The position numbers and the translations under genes are program-made. The notes under the pieces were generated by a model. The model saw only the letters and a program-made list of their open reading frames with translations. It was not told the origin of the DNA and did no database searches. Shown piece after piece: positions 17,290-28,283 of a DNA stretch of 34,662 nucleotides; position 1 is the first letter of the stretch, and every line of letters starts with the position of its first letter. Source of the stretch: an uncultured Alteromonas sp. (lineage in GTDB: Bacteria > Pseudomonadota > Gammaproteobacteria > Enterobacterales > Alteromonadaceae); NCBI RefSeq assembly GCF_913058315.1, contig NZ_CAJXQY010000038.1:1-34662 (forward strand). Reading direction: 5' to 3'.

Positions 17290-17589
17290 TTACTCTGTGG
17301 GTGGTTTAGAGTTTTCCACCCGACTTTTTAACTTCTGACCCGGGCGGAAAGTTACCACCCGGCGCGCTTTAATTGGAATGTCTTCACCGGTTTTTGGGTT
17401 CCGGCCCGGACGCTCGTTCTTGTCACGCAAATCAAAATTACCAAAACCGGAGAGTTTCACTTGTTCACCGGATTCCAGTGCGCCTTTGATTTCTTCAAAA
17501 AACGCTTCCACTAAATCTTTAGCGTCCTTTTTGTTTATACCCAGTTTTTCGAATAAGTGTTCAGCCATTTCGGCTTTGGTTAGTGCCAT
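17290..17589 (-). CDS. ihfA: Integration host factor subunit alpha
   Basis: 99 residues, the standard IHF-alpha length. It starts [17 protein letters not shown] and carries the HU/IHF DNA-binding signature [18 protein letters not shown]; the proline in RPGRNP is the DNA-intercalating residue at the bend. IHF-alpha pairs with IHF-beta (not in this window) to bend DNA at specific sites and acts in transcription, replication and recombination. The gene begins 5 bp after the pheT stop, as in other gammaproteobacteria, with AGAGAG as ribosome binding site. Confidence 0.98.
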   Translation of the reverse strand: MALTKAEMAEHLFEKLGINKKDAKDLVEAFFEEIKGALESGEQVKLSGFGNFDLRDKNERPGRNPKTGEDIPIKARRVVTFRPGQKLKSRVENSKPPTE

Positions 17590-17594
17590 AAAAT

Positions 17595-19982
17595 TTACTC
17601 TCTTAACGCTGCCCCGAATTCCGACTCAAGCCCTTGAATCACTGAATCTACCGCTGCTTGTATTTCCGCATCTTCCAGTGTTTTACCCGGATCCTGCAGG
17701 ATTAAAGACAATGCCAGGCTCTTATAACCGTCAGCAATTCCCTGTCCTGTGTACACATCGAACAAGTTTAGGCCAACTAGTTGATTTACGCCAATTTTTT
17801 CAACAAATTTTATTATATCGCCAACTTTAACGGTTTGTTTCACCGTAATGGCGATATCACGGCGGTTTGCCGGGTACTTAGAAATCGGTTGTGCCTGCGG
17901 TAATTGACGGTCGGTAAGCGCCGCCAATTCAATTTCAAACACAAATACTCTTCCATTGGTACCCAGTTGCTTACTGAACTGCGGGTGTACCGCACCCAGC
18001 CAGCCAACACATTTATCGTCCAGGTAAATCGCCGCCGACATACCCGGATGCAATGCAGAATGCGTTTCTGTATTAAAAGTGACCGTTTTTTCCTTTCCAG
18101 TCAATGCTAAAAGTGCTTCAACGTCTGCTTTTGCATCAAAAAAGTCAACCGGCTTGTCATTGGCATCCCAATGTTCATCATAACGACGACCAGCCACTAC
18201 GCCCGCGAGCACAGGCTCCTGACGAATGCTGTTGGGTGCCTCAGCGTCCGGAATAAACCGCAGTCCGGTTTCAAATAAACGAATTCGCTGTTGCTGACGT
18301 TTTTGATTATATGACGTCGCCTGTAACAGACCCGGCCATAAACTCACCCGCATAATCGACATGTCCGCCGATATAGGATGTGGCAGCACAAGGCCATTAC
18401 TCTCAGGGAAAAGTGCATTTTGTATTTTCGGATCAACAAACGAATAGGTAATCGCTTCGTTATAGCCGCGGTTTAGCAATACCGATTTCACTGTATTCAC
18501 CGATAACTGCTTCTCGGTTGCCGGTAACATCGACAAGGCCGCGACCGGTGCCTGATTAGGAATACTGTTGTAACCGTATACCCGGGCCACTTCTTCGATT
18601 AAGTCTTCTTCAATCTCAATATCAAAGCGGTAGCTTGGTGCCATGGCAACCCAGCCTTCAGCCGTTTCTTTGGCATCCAGTCCTAAACGCGCAAGGATTT
18701 CGCTCACCGTGTCAGCGGCAATATCAATACCCAGCACCTTCGCTAAGCGCGCTTTACGCAGGGTGACTTCAGCCCGGGCTGGAATATCACTTTCGCTCAC
18801 CGCTTCTACCACCGGGCCAGCTTCACCGCCGCAGATGTCTAAAATCAGCTGCGTAGCGCGCTCCATTGCAGTGGCTTGTAACTGCGGATCCACACCACGC
18901 TCATAGCGGTGTGAAGCATCGGTGTGCAGGCCATACTGACGGGCTTTACCCATAATCGCATCCGGATGGAAAAATGCGCTTTCCAGCAGGATGTCAGTGG
19001 TATTTTCATCGGTACCGGAATGCAGACCACCAAAAATACCGGCCATGGCCAGCGCTTTATTATCGTCGGCAATCACCAGTGTATTGTCTTTTAACTCAAC
19101 TTCGGTTTCATCCAGTAAGGTGAGCTTTTCACCGGCCGAGGCCATACGCACGTTAATTCCACCGTCGATTGACGCGAGGTTAAACGCATGCATTGGATGA
19201 CCCAGCTCCAGCAGCACATAGTTGGTAACATCCACAATAGGGTCGATGCTGCGAATGCCGCTACGGCGCAGTTTTTCGGTCAGCCATAACGGTGAATCGG
19301 CTTTTACATTCACGCCTTTAACCACCCGACCAAGGTAACGCGGGCATGCCTGGGCAGCGCTCAACGTAATGGCCAGTTTATCTTCAATTGCTGGCGCAAC
19401 GGGGGTGACGCCCGGCTCACAAACGTCGGCTTTATTGAGCACGCCCACTTCACGGGCAATACCGCGCAAGCCTAAACAATCGGCACGGTTAGGGGTTAGG
19501 TCAACTTCAATCGTAACATCATCAAGACCCAGGTAGTCGCGGATATCTTCACCAATCGGTGCATCCAGCGGTAATTCAATAATACCGCTGTGATCGTCGC
19601 TTACACCCAGCTCTGAGTAGCTGCACAGCATGCCAAAAGATGGCTCGCCACGCAGTTTGGCTTTTTTAATTTTAAAATCACCGGGCAGTACCGCGCCCAC
19701 TTTGGCAACGGCCACTTTTAAGCCCTGACGGCAATTTGGTGCGCCGCAGACGATATCAACCAGCTCATCATCGCCAACGTTGATTTTGGTGACGCGCAGT
19801 TTATCGGCATTAGGGTGCTGTCCGCACTCTACCACTTCGCCTACCACTACGCCGCTGAACTCGCCAGCAACCGGCTCAACACCATCCACTTCCAGACCAG
19901 CCATGCTCAATTGTTCGCACAGCTCATCCCGTGATACGGCGGGATTCACCCACTCTCTTAACCATTTTTCACTGAATTTCAT
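17595..19982 (-). CDS. pheT: Phenylalanyl-tRNA synthetase beta subunit
   Basis: 795 residues, full length. N-terminal [17 protein letters not shown], an EMAP-type tRNA-binding domain (about 39-148, with [15 protein letters not shown]), the B3/B4 editing region (about 210-370, [12 protein letters not shown]), the B5 domain, the class II-like core and the C-terminal FDX-ACB anticodon-binding domain (from about 700, [15 protein letters not shown]). The beta subunit binds tRNA(Phe) and edits mischarged Tyr-tRNA(Phe); the enzyme is alpha2beta2 in the cytoplasm. It starts 12 bp after pheS and leads directly into ihfA. Confidence 0.98.
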   Translation of the reverse strand: MKFSEKWLREWVNPAVSRDELCEQLSMAGLEVDGVEPVAGEFSGVVVGEVVECGQHPNADKLRVTKINVGDDELVDIVCGAPNCRQGLKVAVAKVGAVLPGDFKIKKAKLRGEPSFGMLCSYSELGVSDDHSGIIELPLDAPIGEDIRDYLGLDDVTIEVDLTPNRADCLGLRGIAREVGVLNKADVCEPGVTPVAPAIEDKLAITLSAAQACPRYLGRVVKGVNVKADSPLWLTEKLRRSGIRSIDPIVDVTNYVLLELGHPMHAFNLASIDGGINVRMASAGEKLTLLDETEVELKDNTLVIADDNKALAMAGIFGGLHSGTDENTTDILLESAFFHPDAIMGKARQYGLHTDASHRYERGVDPQLQATAMERATQLILDICGGEAGPVVEAVSESDIPARAEVTLRKARLAKVLGIDIAADTVSEILARLGLDAKETAEGWVAMAPSYRFDIEIEEDLIEEVARVYGYNSIPNQAPVAALSMLPATEKQLSVNTVKSVLLNRGYNEAITYSFVDPKIQNALFPESNGLVLPHPISADMSIMRVSLWPGLLQATSYNQKRQQQRIRLFETGLRFIPDAEAPNSIRQEPVLAGVVAGRRYDEHWDANDKPVDFFDAKADVEALLALTGKEKTVTFNTETHSALHPGMSAAIYLDDKCVGWLGAVHPQFSKQLGTNGRVFVFEIELAALTDRQLPQAQPISKYPANRRDIAITVKQTVKVGDIIKFVEKIGVNQLVGLNLFDVYTGQGIADGYKSLALSLILQDPGKTLEDAEIQAAVDSVIQGLESEFGAALRE

Positions 19983-19994
19983 TTTTGCTTTGCC

Positions 19995-21191
<1,197 letters not shown>

Positions 21192-21761
21192 TCACTTTAT
21201 TAACGGCAGAATGGCTTTAAACTGATCGGTATCTGCTCTTTCAAGCAATTCAAACAAGGCCATTTCCACACAGGTGAGCTCTGCACCGGCCCCTTGCATT
21301 TTTTGCAGCGCCAGTTGTTTATTAGCCGGGTTACGTGATGACACGCAGTCGCTCAATAAATGCACCTGCTTACCGCTGGCCAGCAGGTCGATAACGGTTT
21401 GATAAACGCAAATATGCGATTCAATACCACATACCAGCCATTGCGAGCGATTCAGTGCTTTAATTTGTTGCTCAATGCTGTCGGTACGCAGTGCGCTGAA
21501 GGTGGCTTTTGAAAAAGCTTCTCCGGCAGGGATAAACTGATTGAGCTCCTCCACCGTTGCGCCAAGTTTGTCGGGTAGCTGTTCTACAAACAGCACCGGA
21601 ATACCTAAGGTTTGCATGGCTCTGATCATCGTCGCTATGGCTTCAATCATGGCGTCGCTGTTATCCACTAACCTTGCTAGTTTGCCCTGAACATCAATGA
21701 CGATAAGGCCGGTTTCTTGTTGCACTAACACAAGCAGCTCCTGTTTTGCGGTAATGCTCAT
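21192..21761 (-). CDS. Isochorismatase-family cysteine hydrolase
   Basis: 189 residues. The catalytic triad of the family is visible: Asp23 (GLIVIDVQGKL), Lys85 (FSKATFSAL) and Cys118 (GIESHICVYQT), with the cis-peptide region VCGIESH before the cysteine. It is closest in style to YcaC-like hydrolases of unknown substrate rather than to siderophore isochorismatases; there is no carrier-protein domain and no siderophore synthesis gene nearby. Cytoplasmic. The ATG at 21761 lacks a clear ribosome binding site, and no better start is seen. It lies upstream of pheS on the same strand and is divergent from the TonB receptor. Confidence 0.87.
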   Translation of the reverse strand: MSITAKQELLVLVQQETGLIVIDVQGKLARLVDNSDAMIEAIATMIRAMQTLGIPVLFVEQLPDKLGATVEELNQFIPAGEAFSKATFSALRTDSIEQQIKALNRSQWLVCGIESHICVYQTVIDLLASGKQVHLLSDCVSSRNPANKQLALQKMQGAGAELTCVEMALFELLERADTDQFKAILPLIK

Positions 21762-22180
21762 GACTATAGCAAATAACCATCTGATTGCATTAGCAACCAG
21801 TCAGGCAGCGCGATTTTTTATTCAGGCCATAAACCACTCAACTTTGTGGTCACCGGGCATAACTGCCCTATTTTGTCACTGGTCGTAATTTCTTGTTTAT
21901 TTATCGTGCAGGCAGGTGTTGTTTTGGTGCAAATTCGGGCAGATAGTGCGCCCACAGGGATTTTAACCCGGGCCGATCCCGGATCTTTTGAAAAAATATT
22001 TTTGTTTACACACAAATAATTAACTAATTGATATTATTGCATTTTACAACCACCTTCTGGTTCGGACGTTAATTGTATTACTTTATACTTTGGGTTAATT
22101 CAGACCACTTGGTCAGGTTTTGGCACGCGATGTGCTCCGGGGGGTGCGGGACTTTTCCATAACACTCAACAGGGAATTCT
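21762..22180. other. Intergenic region between hydrolase and TonB receptor
   Basis: 419 bp without a supported gene. Short open frames here have no ribosome binding sites. The right half is AT-rich (around 21990-22050) and contains the candidate promoter and inverted repeat of the TonB receptor gene listed separately. No Fur box of good quality was found. Confidence 0.6.
22073..22114 (+). promoter_or_regulatory. Candidate promoter and operator of the TonB receptor gene
   Basis: A TTGTAT hexamer (22073-22078) and TAATTC (22096-22101) at 17-bp spacing could be -35 and -10. Directly downstream, at the expected transcription start, is GACCA-CT-TGGTC (22103-22114), a 5-2-5 inverted repeat. A repressor bound there would block initiation. 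Which regulator is unknown: the site does not match Fur, and FadR-type half sites would face the other way. The promoter hexamers are weak, so this is a suggestion. Confidence 0.35.
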
Positions 22181-24757
22181 ATGAAGCACACCTATTCGTT
22201 TAATCCGATAGCGGCCGGTATTGCGTTATTTTTTCTTAGCAGCCAGTTCGCCGTTGTAGCTCAGGAAACATCAGAAGTCAGCGAAGCTGACGTAGAAAAA
22301 ATTGATGTCATGGGTAAGAAAACTGACTACTACTCAATTATGCCCGATGGCAAAAACAGCAGTGCTTTTGGCTTGGATAAAAGCCTGTATGAAACCCCCC
22401 GTTCGATTACCGAAATCAGCGAGGACCTGGTCGATAAATTTGCGCTGCGCAGCGTTGATGATCTGGTTCGGTTAACTCCCGGTGCATTTACCAGTTCGTT
22501 TTTTGGTATTAAAGGCGCCATGGACATTCGCGGAGAGCCCGCCGATAACTATTTTCGGGGGTTTCGTCGCATCGCCAACCCGGGGGCTTTTAACACCATT
22601 GTCCGGGGCGCTGAAAAACTTGAGGTAATGCGTGGGCCGGTGTCGCCTTTGTACGGCAGTGGCAGCGTGGGTGGACAGCTAAACTATACACCTAAGTCGG
22701 CCAAAGTGGGCGGCAGTAAGTACATTGATGAAGTCACCGGTGAAGTGTCGGTCACCGTGGGCTCGTATAATCAGCGGATCCTGTCCGGCAGCCTGGGCAT
22801 TCCTCTGGAAATTGGCGGTAAATACGGTGGTTTGCAATTGTTTGCTGAAGTGGAGGACTCTGAATCATTCTACGATGGCTATGAGCCTTCCAGTGAACTG
22901 ATCCAGGCCGCGGTAGACTTTGATTTATCCGACAGCACCACCCTGCAGTTTGGCGTCCAGTATCAAACCACCGACAGTATTCAGGTACCGGGCTGGAACC
23001 GTGTCACCCAGGATTTAATTGACAACGGTACTTACATTACCGGGGCTGCCCCCATCCGCAATTCCGACAACCCTATTGGTGCAGAGACCCTGCTGCCGCA
23101 GGAGTCCTCTTTTATAGCTCCGTTTGCACCGAGCTTTCTCAATAATGCCTTTAGCAACGTTAATAGTTGGTGTACCGCCGCTGATGCGGGCGCGGGTAAC
23201 GCCATGTACAATGGTTTTGAAGTCAGCTGTGCCGGTGGCTTTGGTAACTTCCTGGCCGACCGCTCGCTGGACAACCCCTATGCCCTGACCGATGTGGGCA
23301 CCGCACAGATTGATCACCAGACCACATTCATTGACGATCACGATTATGCCGACACCACGGCTATCACCGCATACTTCGACATTACCCATGAGTTCGACAG
23401 CGGCACCGTGTGGAAAAACGAAGCGTTTTATGACTACATGGATCACACCAAATACCAAAGCTGGGGCTTTACCGCTTTTTATCCGGATGCTTTCCTGTAT
23501 GAATTACGCAGCAGCCTGACCTTTGAGTATGAAGGCGACGGCTTTATGGCGAACAGCATTGTTGGCGTTAATTACCGTAAAGAAGAACTCGATAATTACG
23601 CGGCCTGGATGGATGAAACCTTTGACTTTCGGGATATTACCGTTGGGCCAACGGCTAACGACCGGATTTCCCCGGCGTCATTCGACCCTTATCAGAATGC
23701 GACCCTGCTGTACGATGCAGACGGCAATGTTACCGGCGTTGATGGTACGCTGACGCGTAATTTCAATGAAGTGCATTTGTCTAAAACGGCCAACGTGGGA
23801 ACTTTCTTCCTGACTGATGTCACCTACGGCAAGCTGAGTTTATTGCTGGGTGCACGTTACGACTATTTTGATGTGGAGTCTGAGAATGGTTGGGTTGCTT
23901 ACTTAGGCGATCCTCAGGGCAATGGCGTGGTCAGCGGCAGTGACACGGCGTTCAGTTTTAACACCAGCCTGTCTTATAACGCCGATGGCATTATCCCTTA
24001 CGTGACTTACTCTGAGTCAAACTCACTCAGTACTAATCAGTTAGGCGGTATTATTCCCACCACCATTGAAAACAGCCAGTACATTCAGGAGTCTACCCTA
24101 CAGGAAATCGGCATCAAGATGAACCTGCTGGATAACCGCTTATATACCGCTGTGGCCTGGTACGATCAGGACAAAACCTATCGCGATAGTCAAACCGGTG
24201 CACTGGTAGCCGTATATGGTGACGGTCTGGAGTTTGAAATGCGCGCGCTGGTAAATGAAAACCTGTCGATACTGGCAACGGCTACCCATACCAACACTGA
24301 GGAAGTCAGTAACGGTGCGCTGGCGGTTATTAACGGCGCCGATTTCGCGGCTCAGAACGGTTTGAACCCTGAAGACGTATACGGCGGTCGGATTGCCGGC
24401 CCTCGTTCTGCGTTTGTGGGCATGAACACCCGTATGGAACGCGGCGGTTTACCGGATAATATCGTCAGTATTTATGGTACCTGGGCACAGGAGCTGGGTG
24501 CCGGGGATGTTACCGGTAGCCTGGGTCTTACCTGGGTAGATGAAACCTACACTGACATTATGCAAACCGTAATGCTACCAAGCTATAGCATTGTTAATGG
24601 CTCGGTGAGTTATGCTCAGGGGCCATTTACCGGCTTACTGCAAGTGAATAATCTGATGGATGAAGACTACTTCACCTCTGCGGATCTATTTGACTCTGTA
24701 GTGGTTAAGCCCTCAGCAGGCCGTACTTTCTCGCTTACACTGACCTACGCTTTCTAA
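22181..24757 (+). CDS. TonB-dependent outer-membrane receptor
   Basis: 858 residues. Signal peptide to about residue 27 (ends AVVA), then a TonB box-like EKIDVMGKK near 39-47 and the plug domain with SVDDLVRLTPGAFTS, an IRGEPADNYFRG motif and EKLEVMRGPVSPLYGSGSVGG. The 22-strand-like barrel runs to the end, with the C-terminal SLTLTYAF ending in Phe as required for outer-membrane insertion. AGGGA lies 6 nt before the ATG. The plug pattern resembles siderophore-type receptors, but there is no Fur box and no uptake or synthesis genes adjoin it, so the ligand is unknown. A shared terminator follows. Confidence 0.93.
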   Translation: MKHTYSFNPIAAGIALFFLSSQFAVVAQETSEVSEADVEKIDVMGKKTDYYSIMPDGKNSSAFGLDKSLYETPRSITEISEDLVDKFALRSVDDLVRLTPGAFTSSFFGIKGAMDIRGEPADNYFRGFRRIANPGAFNTIVRGAEKLEVMRGPVSPLYGSGSVGGQLNYTPKSAKVGGSKYIDEVTGEVSVTVGSYNQRILSGSLGIPLEIGGKYGGLQLFAEVEDSESFYDGYEPSSELIQAAVDFDLSDSTTLQFGVQYQTTDSIQVPGWNRVTQDLIDNGTYITGAAPIRNSDNPIGAETLLPQESSFIAPFAPSFLNNAFSNVNSWCTAADAGAGNAMYNGFEVSCAGGFGNFLADRSLDNPYALTDVGTAQIDHQTTFIDDHDYADTTAITAYFDITHEFDSGTVWKNEAFYDYMDHTKYQSWGFTAFYPDAFLYELRSSLTFEYEGDGFMANSIVGVNYRKEELDNYAAWMDETFDFRDITVGPTANDRISPASFDPYQNATLLYDADGNVTGVDGTLTRNFNEVHLSKTANVGTFFLTDVTYGKLSLLLGARYDYFDVESENGWVAYLGDPQGNGVVSGSDTAFSFNTSLSYNADGIIPYVTYSESNSLSTNQLGGIIPTTIENSQYIQESTLQEIGIKMNLLDNRLYTAVAWYDQDKTYRDSQTGALVAVYGDGLEFEMRALVNENLSILATATHTNTEEVSNGALAVINGADFAAQNGLNPEDVYGGRIAGPRSAFVGMNTRMERGGLPDNIVSIYGTWAQELGAGDVTGSLGLTWVDETYTDIMQTVMLPSYSIVNGSVSYAQGPFTGLLQVNNLMDEDYFTSADLFDSVVVKPSAGRTFSLTLTYAF

Positions 24758-24777
24758 GCGCAGCTTAGCCCACAAAG

Positions 24778-24803
24778 AAAAAGCCCCGGCGCTAGCCGGG
24801 GCT
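24778..24803. terminator. Bidirectional terminator between TonB receptor and csbD-like gene
   Basis: A 9-bp GC-rich stem AGCCCCGGC/GCCGGGGCT with a GCTA loop (24782-24803). It is preceded by AAAAA and followed by CTTGTATT, so it has a T-run on the minus strand and a weak one on the plus strand. It lies between two convergent genes and can end both transcripts. Confidence 0.85.
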
Positions 24804-24809
24804 CTTGTA

Positions 24810-25001
24810 TTAGCTGTTCAGCGAATCAAATTCCTGACGCGCTTTGTCGCGGCTCATGCCATACTTTTCCTGCATTTTGCCGTAGAACTCTTCGAAGTTA
24901 CCTTCCATTTGTTCTACTTCGTCATCGGTAAGTTTGCCCCACTTCTGCTTTACTTTACCGGTTAACTGATTCCACTTACCTTTAGCGATATCGGTATTCA
25001 T
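24810..25001 (-). CDS. CsbD-family stress protein (YjbJ-like)
   Basis: 63 residues from the ATG at 25001, with AAGGAG 7 nt upstream; a longer in-frame start at 25070 is rejected because it lies upstream of that ribosome binding site. The sequence MNTDIAKGKWNQLTGKVKQ and WGKLTDDEVEQMEG is typical of CsbD/YjbJ, small highly charged helical proteins induced by general stress. The molecular function is unknown in the family. The AT-rich 220-bp upstream region probably holds its promoter. It is convergent with the TonB receptor. Confidence 0.93.
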   Translation of the reverse strand: MNTDIAKGKWNQLTGKVKQKWGKLTDDEVEQMEGNFEEFYGKMQEKYGMSRDKARQEFDSLNS

Positions 25002-25221
25002 GTCTTGCTCCTTGTCTTTGAAAAATTGCGCAAGCGTTGAAAAACTGATGCGCGTATGAAAACAACACAAGAACTAATGCGAGAGTTATACCAATAATTA
25101 ACTCTTTATATTTCAATGCATTAAAAATTAAAAAGACAGGGGCGAAGCCAATATAGAAAACTCTTACAGGCTGTTGTTGCAAGAGTTACAAGGCAGGTTG
25201 CGTGGGCAACCTGCCGGCTGG

Positions 25222-28200
25222 CTATTTTTGAATTTTAAACACCAGACTGTAGAGCACCGGTACAAACACCAGCGTCAGCAGCGTGGCAAAACCCAGTCCA
25301 AACATAATCACCACCGCCATACTGGCAAAAAAGTCATCGAATAACAGTGGGATCATACCGAGGATGGTGGTTATCGCCGCCATACACACCGGTCTGACCC
25401 GGCTCAGGGTGGCATGAAAGAGAGCAGAATACGGCGCCTTACCTTCTTCAAGCTCCAGTTTTACCTGCTCAACCAGTACGATACCGTTTTTAATGATCAT
25501 GCCCGACAGGCTTAGAAAACCCAGTAAGGCCATAAACCCGAAGGGTGCACCGGTAATCAACAAACCGTAACTTACGCCAATTAACGCCAGTGGAATACAG
25601 GCCCAGATGATGGCAGCGATCCGGGCTGAAGCAAACAGCAACACGGTGGTAATAAACATGATGAGATAGCCCACCGGTAACGAACCAAAGATGGCTTCTT
25701 GCGCTTTGCTTGAGGCTTCAAACTCGCCGCCCCATTCCAGCTCATAGCCGTCTGGCAGTGGGATAGCCTCAATGTCTGCCCGCACCCGCGAGAATAATTT
25801 AGACGCCGTTTCATTGCCCAGAATATCGTGATCAGCCATAACGGTCAGAGTCCGTTTTCGGTCTCGTCGCATGATGATGGGATCTTCCCAGTTAACATCA
25901 AAGCTTTTTACCACCTGGGTCACCGGAATATACTGCTGGGCGGTAGCCGAATAGATTTGCAGATTTTCCAGATTGTCGGCCGTCAGACGTTCCTGTGGTG
26001 GTGGCCGGCTGATAATGGGTAACAGGTCGGTGCCATCGCGGTAAACACCAATTTGAGCGCCCGAAAAGCTAGTCAGTAACAAAGTATCCAAATCGGCTTT
26101 ACTGATACCCACCCGGCGCGCTGCCGCTTCATTAAAGATGGGGCGGATCACCTTGGTTTGCTGACGCCAGTTGTCGCGAATATTGCGCGCCCCGCTATCG
26201 GCCGCCAGAATAGCTTTAGCCTCATCGGCTAAGCGGCGCAATTCGGTCGGTTCCGGGCCACTAAAACGCGCCTCAATTTTCGCGTCGGTAGAAGGGCCAA
26301 TCTCCAGTCGCTTAATCTTATAAAACACTTCGCCAAATTCGGCTTCCATGTAATCCCGTAAACGCGGTAACTGCGCTTCCAGCGCCTCGCCATCGCGCAT
26401 CCGGATAATCAGTTGTGCGTAGGTCGGATAGCTTTTCTCGGTCTGGTAAGTCAGCATAAAGCGGGTCAGCCCCTGCCCGACCGTAGACGTAACTTCCTCC
26501 ACGCCGTCTTCGTTTAACAGGTGCTGTTCAATATGGTTAATTTTATCGGCATTGACGCGAATATCGGTACCGGCTTTATGCCAGATATCCACTAAAAACA
26601 TCGGTGTGGTGGACGGCGGGAAAAACGACTGTTTAACACTGCCAAAAGCAATCACGGCGCTCACCAGTAAGGCCACCATGGCGACTACCGTGATCACCCG
26701 AAACTTGAGCGCTACATGCAGAATGGTGCTAAATACATCAAAAATCAGGCCGTTGTAGAGCTCTTCGCTGCCTTTAAGTTCATCATCGCTGGCGTTATCA
26801 GCATCTTTAAACAGCAATGAGGCAAAAAAGGGCGTGAGCGTAATGGCGGTTACCCAACTCAGCAATAAGCTGACAAACAACACCCAGAACAGGCTACCGG
26901 CAAATTCACCGGTGGCATCACTGGACAACCCGATAGGCGCAAAGGCAATAATGGCAATAACGGTAGCCCCTAACAACGGCCACATGTTCTGGCTCACCAC
27001 ATAAGAGGCCGCCTGCACTTTGCTGTAGCCCCTTTTCATGGCGATGAGAATACCTTCGGTCACCACTATGGCATTATCCACCAGCATCCCCAGCGCAATG
27101 ATCAGCGCTCCCAGAGAAATGCGCTGCAGATTAATCTCCATTTGCTGCATAAAAATAAAGCTGCCCAGCACGGTTAACAGCAGGATCAGGCCAATTAACA
27201 GGCCGGATTTAACGCCCATAAATATCAGCAGCACAACAATAACAATGCCCACGGCCTCGGCCAGGTTAAGAATAAACCCCTGCACCGAGTTATCGACTTC
27301 TATGGGTTGGTTGTAAATAAAGCTGGTTTGCATGCCCACCGGCCGCATGTATTCCAGTTCGTCGAGGCGCTGCATAATGCGTTCACCGACTTCCACCACA
27401 TTTACGCCATCGGCAAAAGAAATACCCAGTAACAGTGACTGTTCACCGTTATAGTGAATAAGGTTAGATGGCACTTCCTGGTAGCCACGGTAAATTCGCG
27501 CTACATCGCCCAGATAAATGCGCTCAGAGGCACCTGCCTGGCTTATCAGCAGGTTTTCCAGCTCCTGTACCGATTCAAATTCACCGGTAGGATTGATGCG
27601 GATATACTCATCACCAATTTTGACCTTACCGGCATTAGACACCTGGTTCTGGCTTACCAGCAACGCGCTGATGCGGCTGGGGCTTATCCCCAGTGATGCA
27701 ATTTGTGAGCGGGCAATCTCAACAAACACCTGTTCCTGCTGCTCGCCCTGTACGGTTACTTTGCCTACACCATCTACCAGGATCAGTTCGCGCTTAAGAT
27801 AATCCACATAATCGTTAATATCCTTGTACTGATACCCTTCGCCGTTAATAGCGATAAGCATGCCGTACACGTCGGCAAAGTCGTCCATGACTCGTGGCGG
27901 GTAAACGCCTGCGGGAAGCGACGGTGTGAGATCGTTAATTTTACGCCGCATTTCTTCCCAAATTCCCCGCAGCGCCTCTTTGCGGTAAATGCTTTTCATT
28001 TCCACGGTAATTTGTGACTGACCCGCCGTAGAAATGGACGTAATGTTATCTACGTACGGCAATTCCTGAATGGCGTTCTCGATAGGATACGTGACCTCTT
28101 CTTCCACTTGTGTGGGGGACGCGCCCGGGTACTGCGTGATCACCATGGCTTTTTTGATGGTAAACTGGGGATCCTCGAGTCTTCCCAGGCCGAAAAAGGC

Positions 28201-28281
28201 AATGGTGCCGCCAATTAGCAGAATGAGTGTCACCAACCAGCTTGTAGTGCGGTTTTTAACAAAATATCCGGCGATATTCAC
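25222..28281 (-). CDS. RND-family efflux permease
   Basis: 1019 residues with the AcrB-type double-repeat layout: first helix (SWLVTLILLIGGTIAFFGL), a large periplasmic porter domain, helices 2-7 (from about 335), a second helix near 535, a second periplasmic domain and the C-terminal helices ending LVFVPVLYSLVF. The proton-relay region in helix 4 is GMLVDNAIVVTEG, with a single Asp where AcrB has Asp-Asp; NGIVLVEQVK in helix 10 holds the partner lysine. It exports an unknown substrate using the proton gradient, with the adaptor encoded 2 bp upstream. The start is GTG at 28281. No outer-membrane channel gene is adjacent, so a TolC-type partner from elsewhere is likely. Confidence 0.94.
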   Translation of the reverse strand: MNIAGYFVKNRTTSWLVTLILLIGGTIAFFGLGRLEDPQFTIKKAMVITQYPGASPTQVEEEVTYPIENAIQELPYVDNITSISTAGQSQITVEMKSIYRKEALRGIWEEMRRKINDLTPSLPAGVYPPRVMDDFADVYGMLIAINGEGYQYKDINDYVDYLKRELILVDGVGKVTVQGEQQEQVFVEIARSQIASLGISPSRISALLVSQNQVSNAGKVKIGDEYIRINPTGEFESVQELENLLISQAGASERIYLGDVARIYRGYQEVPSNLIHYNGEQSLLLGISFADGVNVVEVGERIMQRLDELEYMRPVGMQTSFIYNQPIEVDNSVQGFILNLAEAVGIVIVVLLIFMGVKSGLLIGLILLLTVLGSFIFMQQMEINLQRISLGALIIALGMLVDNAIVVTEGILIAMKRGYSKVQAASYVVSQNMWPLLGATVIAIIAFAPIGLSSDATGEFAGSLFWVLFVSLLLSWVTAITLTPFFASLLFKDADNASDDELKGSEELYNGLIFDVFSTILHVALKFRVITVVAMVALLVSAVIAFGSVKQSFFPPSTTPMFLVDIWHKAGTDIRVNADKINHIEQHLLNEDGVEEVTSTVGQGLTRFMLTYQTEKSYPTYAQLIIRMRDGEALEAQLPRLRDYMEAEFGEVFYKIKRLEIGPSTDAKIEARFSGPEPTELRRLADEAKAILAADSGARNIRDNWRQQTKVIRPIFNEAAARRVGISKADLDTLLLTSFSGAQIGVYRDGTDLLPIISRPPPQERLTADNLENLQIYSATAQQYIPVTQVVKSFDVNWEDPIIMRRDRKRTLTVMADHDILGNETASKLFSRVRADIEAIPLPDGYELEWGGEFEASSKAQEAIFGSLPVGYLIMFITTVLLFASARIAAIIWACIPLALIGVSYGLLITGAPFGFMALLGFLSLSGMIIKNGIVLVEQVKLELEEGKAPYSALFHATLSRVRPVCMAAITTILGMIPLLFDDFFASMAVVIMFGLGFATLLTLVFVPVLYSLVFKIQK

Positions 28282-28283
28282 GC

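Noticed and set aside
22000..22050. Fur box in the AT-rich stretch upstream of the TonB receptor
   Set aside because: Alignment to the 19-bp consensus gives too few matches and no convincing inverted repeat.
24982..25182. 66-codon minus-strand frame upstream of the csbD-like gene
   Set aside because: It overlaps the csbD-like start in another frame, has no ribosome binding site, and covers the AT-rich region expected to hold its promoter.
26990..27110. Loss of the AcrB-type Asp-Asp pair in helix 4 of the RND permease (Asp-Asn instead) as a sign of inactivation
   Set aside because: VDN at this position is common in functional RND permeases of this broad group, so it is not a defect.
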